Of a stretch of 64,000 nucleotides of DNA, positions 8,903 to 17,142 are shown in pieces. The DNA is from Bacillota bacterium (GTDB lineage: Bacteria > Bacillota > Clostridia > Christensenellales > CAG-138). Under the pieces are notes generated by a model, which made no database searches, was not told where the DNA came from, and was given only the letters and a program-made list of their open reading frames with translations. The stretch is from NCBI GenBank assembly GCA_023395595.1, contig JAEWYO010000060.1:142837-206836 (forward strand). Reading direction: 5' to 3'. The translations under genes and the position numbers were made by a program. Each line of letters begins with the position of its first letter. The first letter of the stretch is position 1.

Positions 8903-9370
8903 ATGCGAATTCGAGTTGCAAACGCCATTCGGCAAACAGGGGAGCTGTTTTCCTTTGAAGCGGCAGAGTTGTTTTCCGAGCAGGTGTATGGCGAACGAAC
9001 CATTTCCTTCGCACAACCGGTTACGGTCAGCGGAACGTATGTCTACGACGGCAAGGCGTTTACGGTGAGCGGCAAGGCACAAGCCTCCATTCACACCGAG
9101 TGCGCCAGATGCACAAAGCTCTTTGCCGAGCGCATCGCGTTTTCCTTTTCGGAGCGATTTGTAAAAGGAGAAGACGACGCGTCCGACGACGAGACCTATC
9201 CATATTCGGGAGACGAGCTTTTGCTCGACAAAGCCGTGTTGGACAATCTTTTTTTAGAGATTCCCATCGCGAGCATCTGCCGGGAGGATTGCAAGGGCTT
9301 ATGCCCCGTCTGCGGCGTGGATCGTAACACAACCACTTGCGATTGCACCATAGAGGAAGCCGAAGTCTAA
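8903..9370 (+). CDS. yceD: YceD/DUF177 family protein
   Basis: 155 residues. Carries the family's central cysteine pair (CARCTKLF) and the C-terminal CPVCGVDRNTTTCDC zinc-ribbon-like segment, with an acidic linker between them. YceD proteins lie next to rpmF in most bacteria and have been linked to 23S rRNA maturation and large-subunit assembly; the biochemical role is not settled. ATG at 8903 is chosen over an in-frame upstream start because ggtggaga precedes it and the homologous region starts there. First gene behind a strong promoter, followed 41 bases later by rpmF. Confidence 0.92.
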   Translation: MRIRVANAIRQTGELFSFEAAELFSEQVYGERTISFAQPVTVSGTYVYDGKAFTVSGKAQASIHTECARCTKLFAERIAFSFSERFVKGEDDASDDETYPYSGDELLLDKAVLDNLFLEIPIASICREDCKGLCPVCGVDRNTTTCDCTIEEAEV

Positions 9371-9411
9371 CCAGACCAACGGCTATCAGATGAAGAATAG
9401 GAGGGATTATC

Positions 9412-9612
9412 ATGGCAGTACCCAAGAGAAAAACGTCCAAGGCAAGGCGTGATTCGCGCAGAGCGTCCAACTTCAAAGTTGCGGAAGTGCAGCTCGGTGA
9501 GTGCCCGCAGTGCCACTCGCTTGTACCGTCCCACACGGTATGCAAGACGTGCGGGTATTACGGCGGCAAGCTGGTCGTCGACATGGAACAGAAGGAAAAG
9601 AAGAACGCCTGA
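9412..9612 (+). CDS. rpmF: 50S ribosomal protein L32
   Basis: 66 residues, basic, starting MAVPKRKTSKARRDSRRAS as in bL32, with a four-cysteine zinc ribbon (CPQC and CKTC, near residues 31-46). It is therefore the zinc-binding form of L32. A strong aggaggg precedes ATG. The operon ends at the terminator just downstream. Confidence 0.98.
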   Translation: MAVPKRKTSKARRDSRRASNFKVAEVQLGECPQCHSLVPSHTVCKTCGYYGGKLVVDMEQKEKKNA

Positions 9613-9661
9613 TCATCCATCCTTCGAAATATGTCGAACCCTTCGACAGCAAGTTTTGCAA

Positions 9662-9709
9662 AAGCAAAGAGACTTCTCGTGCCTTCTGACACGGGAAGTC
9701 TTTTTGCTT
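9662..9709 (+). terminator. Rho-independent terminator after rpmF
   Basis: 20-base arms (9662-9681 and 9690-9709) pair with two G-U or mismatched positions around an 8-base loop; the descending arm carries a run of five T. Confidence 0.85.
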
Positions 9710-9756
9710 GGCTTTTGCGCGCTTGAACGAGAATGATCCCAAAACGCCGCAATGCG

Positions 9757-9785
9757 TTGCGAAAACGCCGGATTTTTCGTATAAT
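9757..9785 (+). promoter_or_regulatory. SigA-type promoter for plsX
   Basis: TTGCGA (9757-9762), 17-base spacer, TATAAT (9780-9785). The leader to the plsX start is about 125 bases. I see no recognisable FapR operator in it. Confidence 0.75.
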
Positions 9786-9917
9786 ATGGCAATCACGCAA
9801 CGCAAACGGAAAAGGGAATATATTCAATCATTCGGACTCATCCCCTCTTTTTCGCAAAAACGCGTGGCGCAATTGGGATTGCGGCTGATGGTTTGCCGCA
9901 GAATTGGGAGAAGAAAC

Positions 9918-10937
9918 ATGAAAATTGCAATTGATGCAATGGGCGGAGACCACGCACCGCAGGCAGTGTTCGAAGGGGTCAAGCTTGTGCTGCCGGAGCT
10001 GAACAAGGATGTGGAGCTGGTGCTCTACGGCGACGAGACGACCATCAAAGACGGGCTTTCCGCGCTGGGTGTAACCGACAAGCGAGTTTCGATTGTTGCC
10101 ACAACGGAAGTGGTTGGGTGCGATGAGCAGCCGACGCTTGCGATCCGTAAGAAGAAGGACTCCTCCATGGTGCGTGCGGTGGAAGCCGTTGCATCCGGCG
10201 AGGCGGACTGTGTGCTTTCTGCGGGAAGCACCGGCGCGCTGCTCACGGGTGCGACGCTGATCATCAAGCGACTCAAGGGTGTGAAGCGACCCGCGCTGGC
10301 AACGGTGATGCCAACCGTAGATTCCTGCGTGCTGCTGCTCGATTGCGGCGCAAACACCGATTGCAAGAGCGACTATCTTGTGCAGTTTGCGCTGATGGGA
10401 TCGGCCTATATGCAGCGCGTGATCGGCGTGAATAAACCGCGCGTGGGTCTGCTGAACAACGGCGCGGAGGAAGAAAAAGGCAATGAGCTCACGAAAGAGA
10501 CACATCAGTTGCTCAAGACGGCACCGGTCAACTTCACCGGAAACTGCGAAGGGCGCGATGTGCTCGGCGGAGAGTTTGATGTAGTCGTTTGTGACGGATT
10601 CGACGGGAACATCGTGCTCAAGGGCACGGAAGGTGCGGCGGGGCTGATCATGGACCTGCTCAAACAAGGATTGATGTCGAGCGTTCGCACCAAGATCGGC
10701 GCATTGATCTGCAAACCCGCGTTCAAACAGCTCAAGAAAAAGCTCGACTACACCGAATACGGCGGTGCGCCACTGCTCGGTGTCAACGGCGGCGTGATCA
10801 AGGCGCATGGCAGCTCCAACGGAAAATCATTCCGCTCGGCAATCCTTCAGGCGCAAAAGCTTGTCGCTTCGGATGTGACGCGCCTGCTTGGCGAAGAGAT
10901 TGCGAAGTTTGACTTGGAAGGCAAAGCCGCGGAATAA
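9918..10937 (+). CDS. plsX: Phosphate acyltransferase PlsX
   Basis: 339 residues starting MKIAIDAMGGDHAP, the family signature; GSTGALLTGATLIIKRLKGV and VCDGFDGNIVLKGTEG are also typical. PlsX converts acyl-ACP and phosphate to acyl-phosphate for PlsY, the first committed step to phosphatidic acid. The start at 9918 follows gggagaag; longer in-frame extensions run through the promoter and are rejected. It is followed by acpP, its donor protein, under a separate promoter; fabD and fabG, which usually sit between them in Bacillus, are absent here. Confidence 0.96.
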   Translation: MKIAIDAMGGDHAPQAVFEGVKLVLPELNKDVELVLYGDETTIKDGLSALGVTDKRVSIVATTEVVGCDEQPTLAIRKKKDSSMVRAVEAVASGEADCVLSAGSTGALLTGATLIIKRLKGVKRPALATVMPTVDSCVLLLDCGANTDCKSDYLVQFALMGSAYMQRVIGVNKPRVGLLNNGAEEEKGNELTKETHQLLKTAPVNFTGNCEGRDVLGGEFDVVVCDGFDGNIVLKGTEGAAGLIMDLLKQGLMSSVRTKIGALICKPAFKQLKKKLDYTEYGGAPLLGVNGGVIKAHGSSNGKSFRSAILQAQKLVASDVTRLLGEEIAKFDLEGKAAE

Positions 10938-10958
10938 CCCGCCGAAATGCAGCAAGCA

Positions 10959-10987
10959 TTGACAGAATCCACCGTTTCCGATAGAAT
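10959..10987 (+). promoter_or_regulatory. SigA-type promoter for acpP
   Basis: TTGACA (10959-10964), 17-base spacer, TAGAAT (10982-10987), between plsX and acpP. Confidence 0.85.
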
Positions 10988-11037
10988 ACTACGCGAATGA
11001 GATGCGTGAAAAAACGCGTCGAAAAGGAGTTTTGAAC

Positions 11038-11262
11038 ATGTTTTTTGAAAAAGTTAGAGATATTATCGCAAAGCAACTGGACATCGACGCGGGCACCATC
11101 ACCATGAACAGCCGCCTGATCGACGACCTCAAGGCCGACTCTCTGGACATCGTGGAACTCATCATGGATCTGGAACAGGAGTTCAACATTGAAATCCCGG
11201 ACGAAGAGCTCCCCAAGGTTCAGACCGTTTCGGACATCGTCGGCTATCTCGAGAAGAAATAA
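11038..11262 (+). CDS. acpP: Acyl carrier protein
   Basis: 74 residues, acidic, four-helix. The phosphopantetheine attachment site is DSLD with Ser35, followed by the conserved IVELIMDLEQEF helix. It carries acyl chains in type II fatty acid synthesis and feeds PlsX. ATG at 11038 follows aaaaggag. Own promoter upstream and two terminators downstream indicate a monocistronic, highly made message. Confidence 0.98.
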   Translation: MFFEKVRDIIAKQLDIDAGTITMNSRLIDDLKADSLDIVELIMDLEQEFNIEIPDEELPKVQTVSDIVGYLEKK

Positions 11263-11283
11263 GACACAAACGGTAAGAAATTT

Positions 11284-11322
11284 GCCCGCATCCGAAGACT
11301 GCGAGAGGGTGCGGGCTTTTTT
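11284..11322 (+). terminator. First terminator after acpP
   Basis: Ten-base arms gcccgcatcc / gggtgcgggc (one G-U) followed by six T. Confidence 0.9.
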
Positions 11323-11334
11323 GTAAAGCAAAGG

Positions 11335-11364
11335 GCAAGCGCTTATTTGCCGCGCTTGCTTTTT
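11335..11364 (+). terminator. Second, tandem terminator after acpP
   Basis: Perfect 8-base stem gcaagcgc / gcgcttgc followed by five T, only 12 bases after the first terminator. Confidence 0.8.
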
Positions 11365-11428
11365 CACGAATTTTATCAATCATCGTTTTTATACAACACG
11401 AAAAATCCAATGACCAAAGGAAGACCGG

Positions 11429-12142
11429 ATGACGCAGCAACAAGACACGCTCTCCGCGCTGGAAGAAACCCTTGCGTATACGTTTACAGACCGTTCCCTT
11501 CTGGAAACGGCGCTGACGCACACCTCGTTTGTCAAGGGGGACGGAAAGCGGCAAACGCACAACGAGCGCCTCGAATTCCTTGGCGACGCGGTGTTGGAGC
11601 TCTGCGTGAGCGAACATCTGTATTTGCAGCAGCCGCGATTGCAGGAGGGCGCGATGACACGCCACCGCGCGCGGCTTGTTTGTGAACGCGCGCTGTTCAG
11701 CGCGGCAAACGCCCTGCATATTCCCGCGCATCTACGCCTCGGCAACGGCGAAGAACTCACCGGCGGGCGCAACAAGCCCTCGATCGTCTCCGATGCGTTG
11801 GAGGCGGTCCTCGGTGCGATCTATCTCGACGGTGGGCTGGAGCATGCGCGGCGCGTGATTCTCGAACACGTGATTCGCCTGCTGGAAGAAGCGCGTGTGG
11901 ACGAGACAGACAAGGATTACAAGACCCGCTTGCAGGAACATGTTCAAAAAGGGCATATCGGCAATCTGGAATATGAATGTATGGACGAGGCAGGCCCGGA
12001 GCACCAGAAACGCTTCACCATCTGCGTGCGCCTTTCCGGTGAAGCGATTGGAACCGGCACAGGACTAAATAAACAGAGTGCGGGACAGGAAGCGGCAAAG
12101 GCCGCCTTGATTCGCCTCGGCGTACTGGAGGAGGAAGCATGA
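11429..12142 (+). CDS. rnc: Ribonuclease III
   Basis: 237 residues: RNase III endonuclease domain with the signature NERLEFLGDAVLEL (catalytic Glu and Asp) and a second acidic site in DALEAVLGAIYLDGG; a double-stranded RNA-binding domain occupies the last 70 residues (DYKTRLQEHVQ to GQEAAKAALIRL). Processes rRNA precursors and other structured RNA. Its stop overlaps the smc start as ATGA, the same order as in B. subtilis. Confidence 0.97.
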   Translation: MTQQQDTLSALEETLAYTFTDRSLLETALTHTSFVKGDGKRQTHNERLEFLGDAVLELCVSEHLYLQQPRLQEGAMTRHRARLVCERALFSAANALHIPAHLRLGNGEELTGGRNKPSIVSDALEAVLGAIYLDGGLEHARRVILEHVIRLLEEARVDETDKDYKTRLQEHVQKGHIGNLEYECMDEAGPEHQKRFTICVRLSGEAIGTGTGLNKQSAGQEAAKAALIRLGVLEEEA

Positions 12143-15100
12143 GACTAAGCAAGCTGGAGCTCAACGGTTTCAAATCCTTCGCACGCAAAACCGAAATCCG
12201 TTTTGGCACGGGTGTGACCGCGATCATCGGGCCGAATGGAAGCGGAAAGAGCAACATCTCCGATGCGGTGCGCTGGGTGCTCGGCGAACAGAGCGCTAAG
12301 GCCCTCCGTGGCGGCAAGATGGAGGATGTTATCTTCAACGGCACGCAGCTAAGAAAAGCGCTTGCCTACAGCGAAGTAACGCTGACGTTTGACAACAGCG
12401 ACGGCCTGCTGAAGGTGCCATTTTCAGAGGTTGCCATCACGCGGCGCGTCTACCGCTCCGGCGAAAGTGAATATTGCATCAATCGCAACAATTGCCGTCT
12501 GCGCGATATCTCCGATTTGTTTTGTGACACGGGTATCGGCAAGGACGGCTATTCCATCATCAGCCAAGGCAAGGTGGAGGAAATTCTCGCCAACAAGAGC
12601 GGAGACCGCAGAGCGGCCTTTGAAGAAGCTGCGGGTGTCATGCGTTACCGCGTGCGCAAAGAGGACGCGGAGCGCAAGCTCAACAACACGGAAAAAAACC
12701 TCGAACGCATCGAGGATATCTTAAAGGAACTCTCCGATCGCCTTGCTCCGCTGGAGCAGCAGAGTGCGTCTGCGCGGGCATATCTTCGCCTGCGGGACGA
12801 GCTCAAAGACTTGGAAGTCAATCTTTTTCTCTATCAATATGACCGCGCGCAGGAACGGTTGACCCAGATTCAGGAGACCATGCGCCAGATGAGTGAGGAG
12901 AAAGAGCAAGCCGAGAGCGGAGAAGCTTCACTCCTTTCCGCCTGTGCCGCGCTGGAAGAACAGCTCAAGACGCTGGACACTGCGATGAACGCGCAGCAGA
13001 GCCGACTGATGGGGCTTGTTTCGGAGGCGGAGACGCGCGTTGGAAAGAGCCACGTGCTCGCCGAACGGCGCGAGAACGCGCTCTCAACCCAAAAGCGCAT
13101 CGAACAGGAACGCGAGCAGAGCAAGGCGCGCATCGAAGAACTCGGCGCGGTGATTGCCGGGCTTCAGGCGGACGAATCCGGCCAGGCGGCGCTGAACCTG
13201 CTTGAAAAAGAGATGGAAGCCGCACAAACGCGGCTGAGCGCACTTGATGCGGATATCGCCGCACGGGAAGAAGCCCTCGACGAGATGAAAAACAGCATCA
13301 TCGAGGCGATGAATCGTGCGTCGGACTTCAAGTCCAGTGCGGCACGGTTCGACACGATGAAAAGCTCCATCGGTGAACGGCTCGCCGCCATTGATGCCGA
13401 GGCACAGCGCCGCGCGGACGAGACCATACGCCTGCGTGCGGAACTCGACCTCGCAAAAGAGCAGCATATGGAGGAAGCGCAGCGACTGGAACAGGCTAAG
13501 CGCGACCTCGACAGCTCGGTTGAAAATCGCAGAAAGACGCTCGATGCGTTCACTTCGCTACGCGAGGAGATTTCGCAGGACGAACAGGGGATTTCCTCGA
13601 TTCAATCCCGCCTGCGCGTGCTGGACGAAATGCAGCGCTCGCGCGAAGGATACTATGCAAGCGTCAAGAACATACTCAAAGACGCACCGAACGACGCAAA
13701 GCTTGGCCGTGCAATCGTCGGTGTGGTGGCGGAGTTGCTTCGTGTGCCGAAGGAGTATGAGGTCGCGGTGACCATGGCGCTTGGCGGTACACTGCAAAAC
13801 ATCGTTACCCCGACCGCCGAGGACGCGAAATACGTCATCGAATACCTCCGCGCCAAGGATTATGGCAGAGCGACGCTGCTGCCGATGGCGCTACTCAACC
13901 CCACGCGCATCACGCGCGAAGAGCGGGCGCTACTCAACGTGCCCGGCTGCATCGGCGTTGCCAACGAGCTGGTTGATTGCGACGACAACGTGCGAAATGT
14001 CATGGACTATCTACTATGCCGCACGATCATCGTGAAGGATTTGGACGCGGGCATCGCGCTCAAGAATCGTACGCGCGGCGCGTTCCACATCGCTACCCTG
14101 CAAGGCGACATTATCAGCACCGGCGGCTCAATGAGCGGCGGAAGCTTGCAAAAGCAGACATTTAACCTGCTCAGCCGCGAACGCGAGTTGCAGGAGCTCC
14201 GCGAAAAACTCAAAAAGGCTGATGCCGCGCTGGAGGAGAAGAAATCCGGCTTGCGCAAAGCGGAACAAGATGTGCTCCGCTGCGACATACAGGTGGATTC
14301 CTTTCGGGACGCGGTGCACGCCTGTGAAATTGCGGCAGCAAAACAGGCGGAGCAGCTGGATATCATCCGGCGCGACGTGGAGCACAGCGAACAAAGCGAG
14401 CAAGCCCTGGCAGACGAACGGCTACAACTCACGGACAACCTGGCAGAGGTGGAGCGCGAGCGCACCAGCGCGGACGAGCAGCAGACCGATATTGAACAAG
14501 GCAACGCCAGCACGCGCGAGGATGTTGCCCGCGCACAGGGTGAGCTCTATGAGCTGCGCAAACAGCGCGAAACCTTCACGGGAGAACTCACCGAGCAAAA
14601 GGTACGCCGCATGGCGCTCAGCAAGGAGCGCGACGCGGTCTATGCCGAGCAACGGCGGCTCGTATCTGAGCACCGCGATTTGACCCTACGTCTGACTGCG
14701 CTGGAACGGGAAACGCAGGAAACAGAAGGAAACATTGCCGCAATCGACGCGGAGCTTGCAGGCATGCAAGCACAGATTGAAAGCGACAGTGCCCTGACCG
14801 CAGCCGAGAAGGAAGCACAAAGGAAAATCGAAGAGGAACGGCAGACCGTTTCCGCCGCGCTTTACGAACAGCGCGCGCGGCGTGAAGAATTGCTCTCCAG
14901 CACGCGCGATCTGGCCGAGCGCATCCACAAACAAGAACTCACCCAGAGTAAACTGGAGATGGAGCTTGGCTCCATGCAGGACCACATCTGGGAGGAATAC
15001 GAGCTTACCTACGAAAACGCCGCGCAGCTCAAGCGCGAGATTGCCATCGGCGCGAGCAACACTCGCGTGAACGAGATCAAGCAGGAGATCAAAGGGCTTG

Positions 15101-15726
15101 GGGATATCAGCCTCGGCTCGATTGGCGAATACAAGAGTGTGTTTGAGCGGCACAGCGAACTCTTCACACAGTGCGAAGACCTCAACAACGCCAAACGGGA
15201 CTTGGAAACGCTGATTGTCGAACTCACAGAGACGATGGAGAGCGTGTTCCTCAAGCAGTTCGAGGTGATTCAGCAGAACTTTTCCTCGACCTTTGCCGAA
15301 CTCTTCGGCGGCGGGCAGGCGGAACTGCGCCTCGCGGACAAGAACGACGTGCTGGGTTGCGACATCGACATCATCGCCCAACCGCCGGGAAAGAAACTGC
15401 AACTGCTCTCGTTGCTCTCCGGTGGAGAGCGCACACTGACCGCTATTGCGTTGCTCTTTGCGATGCTCAAACTCAAGCCGCCCGCGTTTTGCATGCTCGA
15501 CGAGATCGAGTCCGCACTGGATGAGGCGAACGTCTCCCGCTTTGCGGACTACGTCAAGCGCTACTCCGACGGGACGCAGTTTATCCTCATCACGCACCGC
15601 AAAGGGAGCATGGAGGTCTGCGACACGCTCTACGGCGTCTCGATGGAGGAAAAGGGTGTGAGCAAGGTGGTCTCCGCGCGCTTCGGCGAAAACGGTATCA
15701 CGACGACTCCGGAACAAGCAAGCTGA
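12139..15726 (+). CDS. smc: Chromosome segregation protein SMC
   Basis: 1195 residues, full length. Walker A GPNGSGKSN at 31-39; two long coiled coils (about 165-500 and 660-1000) on either side of the hinge (about 505-650, with the GGSMSGG segment at its end); C-terminal head with LSGGERTLTAIALLFA signature and Walker B FCMLDEIESALD. Forms the bacterial condensin with ScpA/ScpB, which are not in this window. Translationally coupled to rnc and followed by ftsY. Confidence 0.98.
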   Translation: MRLSKLELNGFKSFARKTEIRFGTGVTAIIGPNGSGKSNISDAVRWVLGEQSAKALRGGKMEDVIFNGTQLRKALAYSEVTLTFDNSDGLLKVPFSEVAITRRVYRSGESEYCINRNNCRLRDISDLFCDTGIGKDGYSIISQGKVEEILANKSGDRRAAFEEAAGVMRYRVRKEDAERKLNNTEKNLERIEDILKELSDRLAPLEQQSASARAYLRLRDELKDLEVNLFLYQYDRAQERLTQIQETMRQMSEEKEQAESGEASLLSACAALEEQLKTLDTAMNAQQSRLMGLVSEAETRVGKSHVLAERRENALSTQKRIEQEREQSKARIEELGAVIAGLQADESGQAALNLLEKEMEAAQTRLSALDADIAAREEALDEMKNSIIEAMNRASDFKSSAARFDTMKSSIGERLAAIDAEAQRRADETIRLRAELDLAKEQHMEEAQRLEQAKRDLDSSVENRRKTLDAFTSLREEISQDEQGISSIQSRLRVLDEMQRSREGYYASVKNILKDAPNDAKLGRAIVGVVAELLRVPKEYEVAVTMALGGTLQNIVTPTAEDAKYVIEYLRAKDYGRATLLPMALLNPTRITREERALLNVPGCIGVANELVDCDDNVRNVMDYLLCRTIIVKDLDAGIALKNRTRGAFHIATLQGDIISTGGSMSGGSLQKQTFNLLSRERELQELREKLKKADAALEEKKSGLRKAEQDVLRCDIQVDSFRDAVHACEIAAAKQAEQLDIIRRDVEHSEQSEQALADERLQLTDNLAEVERERTSADEQQTDIEQGNASTREDVARAQGELYELRKQRETFTGELTEQKVRRMALSKERDAVYAEQRRLVSEHRDLTLRLTALERETQETEGNIAAIDAELAGMQAQIESDSALTAAEKEAQRKIEEERQTVSAALYEQRARREELLSSTRDLAERIHKQELTQSKLEMELGSMQDHIWEEYELTYENAAQLKREIAIGASNTRVNEIKQEIKGLGDISLGSIGEYKSVFERHSELFTQCEDLNNAKRDLETLIVELTETMESVFLKQFEVIQQNFSSTFAELFGGGQAELRLADKNDVLGCDIDIIAQPPGKKLQLLSLLSGGERTLTAIALLFAMLKLKPPAFCMLDEIESALDEANVSRFADYVKRYSDGTQFILITHRKGSMEVCDTLYGVSMEEKGVSKVVSARFGENGITTTPEQAS

Positions 15727-15753
15727 TCTTAACCAACGGATTGGATGAATTTT

Positions 15754-16671
15754 ATGGAAAAGAAACCATTGTTTCAGAAATGGAAAACAGGACTCGGCAA
15801 GACCCGAACGGGTCTGCTGGCGCGTCTCTTTGCTTCAAAGGATGGCATCAACGAAGAGTTTTATGAAGAACTTGAAGAGGCGCTGATCCTCGCGGACGCG
15901 GGCGCCGCCGTCACCGAGCGGCTGCTCGACGAACTGCAGGCCACCATCAAGGCGCAGAAGATTTCCGACCGCGCGGGCGCAAGAAAAGCGCTCACGGGAT
16001 TGATTGCAAAAGCCGTCACCACGCAAAAGCCGTTTTCGGCGGACGCTGGCGCGGCGGTGGTGCTCATCGTCGGCGTCAATGGCGTGGGCAAGACCACCAG
16101 CATCGGCAAACTCGCCAACAGCTATCGCGAGCAGGGCAGAAAGATCATGCTTGCGGCGGCGGACACCTTCCGTGCGGCGGCGGCGGAGCAGCTCGGCGAA
16201 TGGGCCAAGCGTGCGGATGTCGCAATGGTGCGTCACAACGAGGGCGCAGACCCCGCGGCGGTGGTGTTTGACGCGATCGCCTCCTACAAGGCGAAGGGTT
16301 GCGACCTGCTGCTCTGCGACACGGCGGGACGGTTGCACAACAAAGCAAACCTGATGAACGAACTCGGCAAAATCCGCCGCGTGATCGCACGCGAACTGCC
16401 GGAGACACCTTGCGAAACTCTGCTGGTGCTGGACGCGGTCACGGGGCAAAACGCGGTGGCGCAGGCGCGCGCGTTTGCCGAGGTTTGCCAGCTCGATGGC
16501 GTGATCCTCACCAAGCTCGACGGCACGGCGAAAGGCGGCGTGGTGATCTCCATCTGCGAGACGCTGAAGGTTCCCGTGCGCTTTGTCGGCGTTGGCGAAG
16601 GGATTGACGACTTGCAAGCGTTCAACGCAGAGCTCTTTGCCGAGGCGCTGCTGGCCAACGACGCGGATTGA
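15754..16671 (+). CDS. ftsY: Signal recognition particle receptor FtsY
   Basis: 305 residues; short N-terminal helix region without the long acidic A domain of proteobacteria, then the NG GTPase: GVNGVGKTT (G1), DTFRAAA, DTAGR (G3) and TKLDG (G4), ending with the GVGEGIDDLQAF segment. Receives SRP-ribosome complexes at the membrane. I prefer ATG 15754 because gga lies 8 bases upstream; another ATG at 15745 in frame has only a badly spaced site. Follows smc in the conserved order. Confidence 0.96.
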   Translation: MEKKPLFQKWKTGLGKTRTGLLARLFASKDGINEEFYEELEEALILADAGAAVTERLLDELQATIKAQKISDRAGARKALTGLIAKAVTTQKPFSADAGAAVVLIVGVNGVGKTTSIGKLANSYREQGRKIMLAAADTFRAAAAEQLGEWAKRADVAMVRHNEGADPAAVVFDAIASYKAKGCDLLLCDTAGRLHNKANLMNELGKIRRVIARELPETPCETLLVLDAVTGQNAVAQARAFAEVCQLDGVILTKLDGTAKGGVVISICETLKVPVRFVGVGEGIDDLQAFNAELFAEALLANDAD

Positions 16672-16739
16672 TAAATCAGCGCACGCTGTAGCAAGTATTA
16701 AGAATTAAACGCACATTTCTCGCAAATCATCGGATTCAC

Positions 16740-16767
16740 TTGACAAAATCGCCAGACTCCGTATAAT
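16740..16767 (+). promoter_or_regulatory. SigA-type promoter for ylxM-ffh
   Basis: TTGACA (16740-16745), 16-base spacer, TATAAT (16762-16767), both perfect consensus boxes. The transcript would begin just before a small hairpin. Confidence 0.85.
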
Positions 16768-16776
16768 AGTTACGGT

Positions 16777-16796
16777 GTAAAGCTTTTCTGCTTTAC
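16777..16796 (+). promoter_or_regulatory. 5'-end hairpin of the ylxM-ffh transcript
   Basis: gtaaagc / gctttac with a 6-base loop lies at the extreme 5' end of the predicted message, immediately before the ylxM ribosome site agga. It may protect the 5' end from RNase J. Confidence 0.5.
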
Positions 16797-16806
16797 AGGA
16801 GTACCG

Positions 16807-17142
16807 ATGAATCGTTTGGTCGAACTTGGACAACTCATGGACTGGTACGGTGCTTTTTTAACCGAGCGCCAGCGTTCGCTTGTGCGCCAATATGCCTATG
16901 AAGATTGCTCCCTCGGTGAAATTGCCGAGCGCGAGGGCATCTCACGGCAGGCGGTGCGAGACGCGATTTTGACCGCGGAGAGCGAACTCAAGGACATGGA
17001 AGCCAAGCTGAATTTGATAGAGAACAACGAAAAATTGATCCGCCTGATCGATACCCTCGGCGGAACAACACTCAACGAAGCACAAAAAGACCTGCTCCGG
17101 CAGATGCGGGAGCTGGTTTCGGAGGAAGAAGATGGCGTTTGA
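16807..17142 (+). CDS. ylxM: YlxM-family helix-turn-helix protein (SRP-associated)
   Basis: 111 residues. The N-terminal half (LTERQRSLVRQYAYEDCSLG then EIAEREGISRQAVRDAI) is a sigma-region-4-like helix-turn-helix; the rest is a charged helix. In the related YlxM of streptococci a role in SRP assembly has been described; DNA binding is not proven. Its end overlaps ffh by 11 bases, so the two are translated together. Confidence 0.92.
   Translation: MNRLVELGQLMDWYGAFLTERQRSLVRQYAYEDCSLGEIAEREGISRQAVRDAILTAESELKDMEAKLNLIENNEKLIRLIDTLGGTTLNEAQKDLLRQMRELVSEEEDGV

Noticed and set aside
15745..15753. Upstream ATG for ftsY
   Set aside because: Ribosome site spacing is poor compared with ATG 15754; both are possible.
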